Shown here: positions 56,020 to 64,000 of the stretch, in pieces
Position numbering within the stretch: position 1 is the stretch's first letter
Layout: each line of letters opens with the position of its first letter
From: Tridacna crocea
Lineage: Eukaryota > Mollusca > Bivalvia > Cardiida > Cardiidae
Direction of reading: 5' to 3'
NCBI GenBank assembly: GCA_943736015.1
Contig: OX031060.1
Coordinates: 18,507,731-18,571,730 of the forward strand
DNA: 64,000 nucleotides
Notes under the pieces: model-generated
The model's database searches: none
The model's input: only the letters and a program-made list of their open reading frames with translations
What the model was told of the DNA's origin: nothing
Position numbers and translations under genes: made by a program

Positions 56020-56133
56020 AGAGAAGAAAATGAGAAAATGCTGGTTAGCAGAAATTTCTTCTTTTCCACAATGTTTTGAAATGACCTGTTCCTCATGGTT
56101 GTTAAAACTCTAGATTGTGTGGTAATGGATTAA
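56020..56133 (-). mobile_element. TTAA MITE, truncated
   Basis: Begins in the hairpin and ends GTGTGGTAATGG before TTAA. Confidence 0.7.
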
Positions 56134-56185
56134 CCCTCTACAAAAAAATCTGAAATTTAAATGACCTTAAGACTGATGGTTGGTT

Positions 56186-56670
56186 GTATTGGGGTTTAAC
56201 GCCACTTCAACCCATTACCACTCAATCCCTACTTTTGACGCCCCTGAGAAAGAAGCCTTTTGAAAACACTGTAGGAAAAGGAGAAAATGCTGGTAACCAG
56301 CATTTTCTCCTTTTCCCACAGTGTTTTCTATCTTTCCCAAATCTAATTTCAATTTTTCAGTCACCTTTATTTTGTCGTCTGCAATTGCTTTCAATTTGAA
56401 CCAGTCTAAAATTTTGTCGTGTGGTAATGAGTTAACAGCTTAGGTCATATCATGGCGGTCGGTGACTCATGTGTGTTTCCTAGCTTTCTCACACCAGTAC
56501 TAACACAACTTTCTTTCCAAAGCCACCGACTACTTTTCTCACATGCTTCAGCAGAGGCGAGAGGCGAAAATACGCCGGAAAGAAAGTTTGCCTCAACCGG
56601 GTATCGAACTCACAACCACCAGGTCATGAGTCCAACACACTCACCACTGAGCTACCTGGGCAGGCCATGA
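56186..56670 (-). mobile_element. tRNA-derived SINE split by a family-A MITE
   Basis: Same SINE as at 4.4 kb, with the same A and B boxes. A MITE occupies 56,207-56,435 between gggtttaacgccactt and cagcttaggtcat. Confidence 0.82.
56207..56435 (+). mobile_element. TTAA MITE, family A, inside a SINE
   Basis: Right TTAA intact, left changed to ttcaa. Empty site at ~4,361-4,370. Confidence 0.9.
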
Positions 56671-56976
56671 CCTTAAGAGAAACGGCTTCCACAAAACTTT
56701 ATGAAAAAAGGAGCTAATGCTGTTAAGCAGTATTCTCTACCTTTCCACCCATGCTTTCTACGCTTTCATCGAGAATCCAATCATATGATTGATGCATGTG
56801 TAATTTGTCCATTACCAATGCTTTCAAACTGAAATAATCTTAAATCTTGATGTTAGGCAAGCAGTTTTTTTACCCAATTAGAAAACTAGTATTAAACACA
56901 GACTTTTATGACTTGTACAGAACATGCAGTTTTGTCTTACATCTATACTTTCTGTTAACTAGGTCACGCCTATCAC

Positions 56977-57213
56977 TTAACTCTTTAATTAGCAAACAAC
57001 AAAATTTTAGACTGGTCCAAAATGAAAGCATTTGCAGGTAATTAAATTTATGTGTCCCAATAAACTGAAATTTGTTCTAGGAGGGTTGAAAACATTGTGG
57101 GAAAAGGAGAAAATGCTGGTTACCAGCATTTCTGCTTTCCCCACAATGTTTTCTATAGACTTCTTTCTCGGGATTTTTAAAGTTCCGGATTGTGTGGTAA
57201 AAATTGTGTGGTA
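56977..57213 (-). mobile_element. TTAA MITE, family A
   Basis: Left TTAA intact; right end duplicated (gtgtggtaaaa, gtgtggtagg). Confidence 0.8.
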
Positions 57214-57299
57214 GGCCTAGGTTACACTGCCCTAGACTGCAAATGCTTTCATGTTGTGAAACAAAAGCTATAATTTATTTTGGTCACTCTTAACTCTTT

Positions 57300-57518
57300 A
57301 CCACACGAGAACATTTCAGACTAGTCAAAATTAGAAGCATTTGCAGATGACAAAATAACGGTGACCGAAAAATTAAAATTTAGTTTGGGAAAGGTAGAAA
57401 ACACTGTGGGAAAAGGAGAAAATGCTGGTTACCAGCATTTTCTCCTTTTCCCACAGTGTTTTCAAAAGGCTTCTTTGTCAGGGTCGTCAAAAGTAGGGAT
57501 TGTGTGGTAATGGGTTAA
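57300..57518 (-). mobile_element. TTAA MITE, family A
   Basis: Complete with both TTAA. Confidence 0.9.
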
Positions 57519-57599
57519 CTGATTGCTCTCAGGAAACTATAATAGGCAATTATGCCATGATGCCGGTCATTTCATTATCCTGCTTGTCACATGATTAGT

Positions 57600-59332
57600 C
57601 AGGCCTCTGCCAACTCTCAGAAATTGGGGAGAAGTGACTTCTCCCTAGTCTGAGAATTGGGAGAAGTTTTTCAAAATTGGGAGAAGTGATCAGACTTTGG
57701 GGAGAAGTTCGGATGGACATCAAAAAATAGATGTTGGGCGAAATATAGAGGGAATTCACAACACCGGAACAATATAACAAATTAATAAAATTGAAAATCA
57801 TGTGAATCTAAATGGAATAAAATCATTTTATGCTATCTATCTTCTTCAAGATCATTATACTTATTCCTTTTGGAAACTACTCAAAACATATTTATTCATA
57901 GTTTGGCTTGCTAAATTCATGTACATGTATCTTTAGGATTAATACATTATGGAAAGAAATGATAATGGAAAGAGAAAAAAGTGCTAGTTTGAGTATTAAA
58001 TAGTTTATCCTGGCACATTTTTCTTTTCAAAATCTTTTCCAGACACTAGACTATTTATTTCCAAAGTCCTGAATATAGTTTTTTGCTAAAAATCATTCTC
58101 ATTACCAAATTTAATGTAGATCTACATTATAATGCAAATGTAATATAGTAACCTATGAAATTGACAGCATTTGCAGCAGGCAAATACAAGTAGATAACCG
58201 CTCAAAGGCTGTAACTAATGTTTAAAGATATATAAAAAAATATAGTCTGTCAAATGTAGAAAAGCTCTCTTCCAGCATTTTCTCATATTGCCATGATGTT
58301 TTCAACTTTCTAATGGTAAGTTAGACCCAGTTTCAGAGTGCGAGAGACATCGAAAATATAGCAGTCTGAATACCGTTTTTATTTGATTTATATCCGATAA
58401 ATCGTAAATAAAACCATCGTCATCGTTCAACAACTAACACCTAGATCTCTAATTTACTTTCAAAGCCTTGTAGATCTGCGGTTCGCAGCCCAATTAAGGA
58501 AATACTATAAAATCAACGGAATGCTTAGATCTAGATCTATCTAGAATCAAAGACAATAACTTTTTTTTTTAAATTTTAACTCTTAGTTAGCGTCATAGAA
58601 TAGAATTCGATTTCATCGAAACGCTGTTGCGGTGACGAGCTACCATTTTGAAGATGAATCATGTGACTTCGCTAAAATTCGCCGAAAGCCTTGGTAACGT
58701 GATACTATATTGGCACCAAATTATAGTCACATGATTTGAAAATGTGCCGCATGATCTAGATGACCTAAGTACGTCATCATATCTGTTCGTTTGGAAAACT
58801 GCGAGTAATAACAAATTTTAAAGGATGGGGTAAATGGTGACAAGCAAGTAGGTCTACCGATTCCATCGTTTTCAAAACTGGAATATTTCAATCCATTTAA
58901 AACTTTGGAAATAAAAGTTGACAAAGATTGACCGACATGCGGGGTAGGACTTTCACTCTCATATAGTTACTAAATTTAGCAAACCGTGTTTCAAAAATAG
59001 AGGTCCGACAAACACCGATAGGCGGCGCTGATATTTGTCAATAATAGGGGATTATCCCATGGTGTCGTAAATTTAATTAACAATGACTTGTCAATCAGAC
59101 TCTCGTCTCGGTATGTTGTAAACTAATTAAGCTCACTGATTGGGCACTAACTGTAAATCGGGTACGGCACACGCTGACTTGGAAGACTACACACAGGAAG
59201 CTTTGTCATATACGCGAGGCGACTTCCCGATTTTTTCAGGCGACCTGGACTTCGCTTTACTTGGCGAAATGAGAGAAGTTTTTTTAAATCAGGCGACTTC
59301 TTCGCCCAAGTCGCCCACTCGGCCGAGGCCTG
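57600..59332. mobile_element. 1.73-kb hAT-like non-autonomous element
   Basis: The left end CAGGCCTCTGCC matches the reverse complement of the right end, CAGGCCTCGGCC. TTAGT stands on both sides (57,595-57,599 and 59,333-59,337) as a 5-bp duplication. CAGG-type ends and a 5-bp duplication suit hAT elements of the 5-bp class. No transposase frame is visible inside. Confidence 0.6.
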
Positions 59333-59677
59333 TTAGTACCCGCCACTTTTCTTGTGAAAGGCCAACAGTCTAACCCTACAGAAATGTCTCCCACAACTTG
59401 AGATCTTGATGCTCTACAGGCTTATCAAGAGGATAATTCAACTTTCAACTGCTCACTTGATTCCATATTTATAATTGGATAGAAACAGCATATACATACT
59501 TTTCAGTCTGCTTGACATTTCACGTTTTTTACCCAGATGACCTATGTATTACGGGGACAACATTTGATGTATGATGACCTATGTATTACGGGGACAAAGT
59601 TTAACGGAGATCTGATGGAACAAGTGACTTCTTGCCTCTCAAGTTGTCAATAACACACCATGGTAAATATCCTCAAC

Positions 59678-59913
59678 TTAACCCTTAACCACACAATCCT
59701 GACTTTTAACACCCCTGTGAAAGAAGCCTTTCAAAAAGAAAAAAACACTGTGGGAAAAGGAGAAAATGCTGGTAACCAGCAATTTCTCCTTTTCCCACAA
59801 TGTTTTCTTCCCTTCCTAAAACAAATTTCAATTCTAAGTCACATTTATTTTGTCATCTTCAAATGCTTTCAATTTGGACCAGTCTAAAATTTTGTCTTTT
59901 GATAAAGAGTTAA
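59678..59913 (+). mobile_element. TTAA MITE, family A, first of a dimer
   Basis: Shares TTAA 59,910-59,913 with the next copy; hairpin arm shortened on one side (agcaatttctcc). Confidence 0.88.
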
Positions 59914-60120
59914 CCCTTTACAAAACAATCAGTGGTTTTTTGCCTTTTGAAAACATTGTGAGAAAAGGAGAAAATGCTGGTAACCTGCAATTTCTCCTTT
60001 TCCCACAATGTTTTCTTCCCTTCCTAAAACAAATTTCAATTCTAAGTCACATTTATTTTGTCGTCTTCAAATGCTGTCAATTCGGACCAGTCTAAAATTC
60101 TGATGTTTGGTAAACAGTTA
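59910..60120 (+). mobile_element. TTAA MITE, family A, second of a dimer
   Basis: Same 3' arm variant (tcttcaaatgct) and the same hairpin flaw as the first copy. Confidence 0.85.
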
Positions 60121-60422
60121 TATATTCTGTATTCAGTTGACATTAAAATAAAAGTTGAATTATAAAATCTTTCTGTAAAAAAATCTTATTAATTAAACAA
60201 ATTCTAAAACAAAACAGATTTCCCACATAATGGATACAATTTAAAGTCACTTCTAAAGTTAAATAAAAGTTATGTATTGATAACAGTATGTTACAACCAG
60301 AAAAACAAAAATGAAGTTTAGATCAATTAACAAGAGCATCAGATGTGGATGAAAACACATCACTATTGGACATCAATCAATACTGTAGTGAAAAGATATA
60401 CAGAATATTGTTTTTCTTTGAT

Positions 60423-60538
60423 GAAAGATCAAAATTTATTTCATCGAGTGGACACCATCGGTAATATTGTCACTCTTGCGCCAAGAGTGACAATATTACC
60501 GATGGTGTCCATTCGATGAAATAAATTTAGATCTTTCA
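60423..60538. mobile_element. Fold-back element, ~55-bp arms
   Basis: The arms gaaagatcaaaatttatttc / gaaataaatttagatctttc meet at actcttgcgccaagagt. One or two mismatches per arm. Confidence 0.82.
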
Positions 60539-60885
60539 CAAAAAAAAAACCCAAATATTTTATTTATTTCATGCTTTTAACCCTTTCTGGGAGGAGTTTT
60601 ATAAAAATTCAGTACAGGTCTTTTCCATTATTCCCCGTGGCGTACCCCTCCCCCATAGCAACCATTACAATTTTACGTCAAGCATGAAAAATGTAAAGTA
60701 AATGACGTCTTATTTCCATCTGGTTGTGAATCACGCACAATTAACCTAGGCAACAAGAACATGAAAATCGGTATTCTCACTGGTGGCACCAGTGTAAGAT
60801 TGAAAAATACTTTCACAGCTATTTCTCGATATCCTACTGGAAAGCATGAAATAATAATGTACCATAAAAATTCTATTATATATCT

Positions 60886-61083
60886 TTGTTTCTCTCAGTC
60901 CTCTTTAACCAGATAAATTGCCAACAAATATTAGAGAAACTCAAGGGATGTCCTCATTTAAAACTAGATATGACCAGACATCCAGACAGATGGAGTGATT
61001 TTCATTTCAAAATCAAAAATACTGATTATTCCCCACAGATGTGGGTACTCATTAGAATCGTCTCATTGAGACAATTCTCATGA
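60886..61083 (+). CDS. Possible orphan exon, unidentified
   Basis: A 65-codon frame follows a good acceptor-like tract (tttgtttctctcag at ~60,899) and reads INCQQILEKLKGCPHLKLDM then TRHPDRWSDFHFKIKNTDYS before a TGA. Its composition is protein-like, but I recognise no family and see no partner exon. It may be a chance frame. Confidence 0.2.
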   Translation: MFLSVLFNQINCQQILEKLKGCPHLKLDMTRHPDRWSDFHFKIKNTDYSPQMWVLIRIVSLRQFS

Positions 61084-61184
61084 GTAGCCACAACATAGAG
61101 TTTCAGAGAGAAATAATGGATTTAGAATACAATCACTCCCTCTCATCTGGAGCTCTGTATGACGGCATATGTTTACTTTATAAA

Positions 61185-61412
61185 TTAACCCTTTACTCCA
61201 TAGATACTCATTTCTATGCATTGCATGTAGGAGCCTTTGGAAAACATTGTGGCAAAAGGTGAAAGTGCTTGTGATGAGCAATTTCATCTTTTGCCACAAT
61301 GTTTTCTACACTATCAAAAGGTGTAATATACACATAAGAAATGGCTTCATCCTTGCTGTTATTTAGGGTCAATTAGATATACCATAGAAATGCCTTATGG
61401 GGTAAAGGGTTA
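61185..61412 (+). mobile_element. TTAA MITE, family B
   Basis: Left TTAA intact, right altered to gttag. Confidence 0.87.
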
Positions 61413-61585
61413 GTGCAGTGAAATGTGTTTTCTAGCTGTTGTGATCTGTACAACCTTGCAGCCATCAGGGCCAACAATTGGCCTAAAGATACGAGAATGA
61501 TCACACTGTCATACAATTGCGATGAAATGGGTGATAAACTGACCGAAAATTTAATTTTTAATGAAAGCAAGTAAAGATGTTATCA

Positions 61586-61772
61586 TTAATTCTTTACAAA
61601 ACAATCACGATCTTTAATGACCCAGAGGAAGAAGCCTTTGAAAACATTGTGGGGAAAAAGGGAAAATGCTGGTAACCAGCATTTTCCCCTTTTCCACAAT
61701 GTTCTCTATCCTATCAAAGGCAGAAGTCATTGTTTGAGTCACATTTAAGTTATCGTCTGCTAATGCTTTTAA
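61586..61772 (+). mobile_element. TTAA MITE, family A, cut by the next copy
   Basis: Paired changes in the hairpin (gggaaaatgc / gcattttccc). Its 3' arm stops at gctttTTAA where the next copy starts. Confidence 0.83.
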
Positions 61773-61998
61773 CCCTTTACCACACAATCACAACTTATAA
61801 CACCTCTGTGAAAGAAGACTTTTGAAAACATTGTGGGAAAAGGAGAAAATGCTGGTAACCAGCATTTTCTCCTTTTCCCACAATGTTTTCTACCCTTTCC
61901 AAAATCAATTTTCAATATTTGATTCACATTTATTTTGTCATGTGCAAATGCTTTCAATTTGGTCAAGTCCAAAATTTTGACGTTTGGTAAAGAGTCAA
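61769..61998 (+). mobile_element. TTAA MITE, family A
   Basis: Left TTAA lies inside the older copy; right end changed to gtcaa. Confidence 0.88.
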
Positions 61999-62009
61999 GG
62001 AATTTGTAC

Positions 62010-62130
62010 ATAGAAAATATTGTGAGAATATAAGGAAATGCTGGTTACCAGCATTTCCTTCTTCTCCACAGTACATGTACTTTCATTTTTTTATAAGGTA
62101 GTTATATCATAGAATTGTGTGGTAAAGGTT
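62010..62130 (-). mobile_element. TTAA MITE remnant
   Basis: Hairpin with paired changes (aaggaaatgc / gcatttcctt) and an outer end. Confidence 0.7.
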
Positions 62131-62705
62131 TTTAAAGATGAGATGCAATGTTGCAAAAATAAGTTCAGAATTTTAACAATGATTTAACAAATATGGGTTC
62201 ATTTACATGGCACACAGACAATTTGCGTTACTAATGTTTAATGTGACTAAAGATAAAATCAGTTTTGTTATACATCTTCAACGCTTTGTGATATTTTGGG
62301 ACTTCATAAAAAAGATTAGCCATTCAGAAGTTGTGTTGCTTTCTGAATCCGAACCAAGACAAAAAATGAGAATTGTTGTTGAATTACAACCTGGACTACT
62401 CTATCAAAAGGCACATAAAAGGCCAAAAATCATTAGTGGCCAAAAAACAATGCAGGTGTTGAAATGCATTAAAATCATATCATTTAAAAGTATGCAAAAT
62501 ATTTTGAAGATGACAATCTGTTTCAGTGTAGATGGTCCAAGTGTTGACTGATTTTTAAATTCAGGCAAAATATAACCAAAATATGAGCCACCGTTCAACT
62601 TTTAACCAAGTTCTGGAATTAATTTCTGTGTGAGCTACTAACACTTTGACCAATCGAACAATTAATATTACTGAGTTGTTATCTTCACATACAATTTCCA
62701 TACTT

Positions 62706-62934
62706 TTAACTCTTTACCAAACGACAACATTTTAGACTGTTCCAATCAGAAAGCATTTGCAGACGACAAAATAGATACGACTAAAAATTTCCAAGGTTGT
62801 TTTGAAAGGGTAGAAAACATTGTGGGAAAAGGAGAAAATGCTGGTTACCAGCATTTTCTCCTTTTCCCACAATGTTTTCAAAAGGCTTCTTTTTCAGGGT
62901 CGTCAAAAGTTGGGATTGTGTGGTAAAGGCTTAA
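62706..62934 (-). mobile_element. TTAA MITE, family A
   Basis: Complete with both TTAA. Confidence 0.9.
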
Positions 62935-63303
62935 ATGGTATGATTAAAATCTACATTTTAACATCCGCTTTGTTTACCTTTGGCAGCTATTGTTACTTTA
63001 ACACGGACTTCTACAACCTAAACAGGGGTAGCTATTCAATATAATACCAGCAGTCAATTCTTTGCAAACAATGATTTTTTGCAGATAGACGAATTTTGTC
63101 TGCAAATCATGTTGACATATATAAATGATTAGCAGCGAAACCATCTCATTATGGTTACCGTAATTCCCCTAAGTATTCGGACACCCTTAATTTTCGGACA
63201 CCATTAATTATTTTCCAAAATAATTTATTTTTTGTCCCTAAGTTCGGACACTTGGTAAAATAATTGTCCCTAAATTTTCGGACACGAAATTATGATGGTT
63301 TAG

Positions 63304-63490
63304 AAGACCTGCAGAACTCTACCAAACAACAAATTAAAATGATTTAAAACTTGACGAAGACCCGCTACACTCTTTCCCAAACAAGAAATTAAAAGGGTTT
63401 AGAAGTTGACGAAGACCCGCTATACTCTTTCCCAAACAACAAATTAAAATGGTTCAGAAGATCGACGAAGGTCTGCAATTCTCTTTCCCT
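63304..63490 (-). repeat. Tandem repeat built from a family-C MITE end
   Basis: Four ~54-bp units (gaagacccgctatactcttt, cccaaacaacaaattaaaat, ggtttagaagttgac); the last runs into a family-C copy. Confidence 0.82.
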
Positions 63491-63684
63491 GACAACAAAT
63501 TAAAGACTCTTCCCAAACTGAAAGAGTTTGCATACGACAATTTCCAATTTTGAAATTTATTAAATGGCGGAAAGTTCTCCGTATGCATAGAAAACAGATG
63601 GGAAAAGGAGAAATTGTTAATTACAAGCAATTTCTCCTTTCATCTTGTAAGACTTAGGAAAAAAAGGCTTGTTTGGGATATGGT
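63478..63684 (-). mobile_element. TTAA MITE, family C, decayed
   Basis: Hairpin aattgttaattacaagcaatt with a C-type 3' arm. Confidence 0.7.
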
Positions 63685-63902
63685 AAACTCTTACCAAACG
63701 AGAATTTTATTGGACTACACAAAATTCGAAGGATTCGCAGATGACAATTACATTCTGCTAAAATGATTTTTGATTGGATAATGTAGAAAACAGTGGGGGA
63801 AAGCAGAGAAAATGATTAATTTCAGCGTTTTCTCCTTTTCCAACAATGTTTTCAAAAAGTTTTACCCCAGGATCGTTTAAATTCGTGATTGTAAAGAGTT
63901 AA
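63683..63902 (-). mobile_element. TTAA MITE, family A, decayed
   Basis: Diverged 3' arm and hairpin; ends GTAAAGAG before TTAA. Confidence 0.72.
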
Positions 63903-64000
63903 TTAGCAAGTACCTGAGAAGAGTAAATCGATCAATGTTTTCGCATAAATCCTTTGTTTGGTACCTGATTGATCGTGGTAAACTGAATGCGGGTGCTAAT

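Noticed and set aside
62207-62551. 114-codon plus-strand frame as a gene
   Set aside because: Lys/Ile/Phe-rich AT-biased composition, no recognisable domain, no splice support.
1-64000. Dozens of small frames with a shared [20 protein letters not shown]-like peptide
   Set aside because: They are translations of the MITE hairpin in both orientations; they occur wherever the stem does and have no splice or start context.
1-64000. CRISPR-like regular hairpin repeats
   Set aside because: The copies are dispersed, of both orientations, with TTAA duplications, in intron-containing animal DNA.

Overview
The window is animal nuclear DNA: AT-rich, intron-rich, and saturated with small transposable elements. 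Two conserved ubiquitin-system genes can be reconstructed exon by exon. The repeat content (many TTAA-flanked hairpin MITEs, tRNA-derived SINEs, repeats with GACGGACGGACG-type tails) suggests a marine mollusc, probably a bivalve. That placement is inference; nothing in the window proves the species.

Layout: (1) 1-14,645, minus strand: twelve coding exons of cullin-5 (CUL5), the scaffold of CRL5 ubiquitin ligases. They cover about 570 residues. The C-terminal ~200 residues (winged helix and neddylation site) lie beyond position 1, and the short first coding exon is not firmly located (candidate at 16,713-16,721; promoter-like DNA at 17,570-18,030). (2) 21,877-31,170, plus strand: a complete seven-exon UBE2J1/UBC6-like gene, a tail-anchored ER ubiquitin-conjugating enzyme. 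The two genes are head to head. (3) 33,440-36,370, minus strand: a 5'-truncated non-LTR retrotransposon with a reverse transcriptase broken by one TGA. (4) 36.4-64 kb: no recognisable host gene, almost wholly repeats.

More than 75 copies or fragments of a TTAA-bounded MITE group (families A-D) share a near-perfect central hairpin of two ~33-nt arms around one unpaired base. Paired filled and empty sites inside this window show directly that they insert at TTAA, as piggyBac-type elements do. A second TTAA-bounded family (E, ~545 bp) and a third (G, 362 bp) are also present, with tRNA-derived SINEs, several long-armed fold-back elements and two ~155-bp tandem arrays.

Two structures stand out. 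First, the promoter and first coding exon of UBE2J1 sit inside a 789-bp element with 199-bp terminal inverted repeats and a perfect 9-bp direct repeat (TCACAAAAG) on both sides, the hallmark of a Mutator-like insertion. Second, a 1.86-kb fold-back element at 51,766-53,629 has inverted arms that end in a GGACATCTGCCCCC-type minisatellite. It has split a family-B MITE and duplicated ATCAAAAG, much like Drosophila FB elements.
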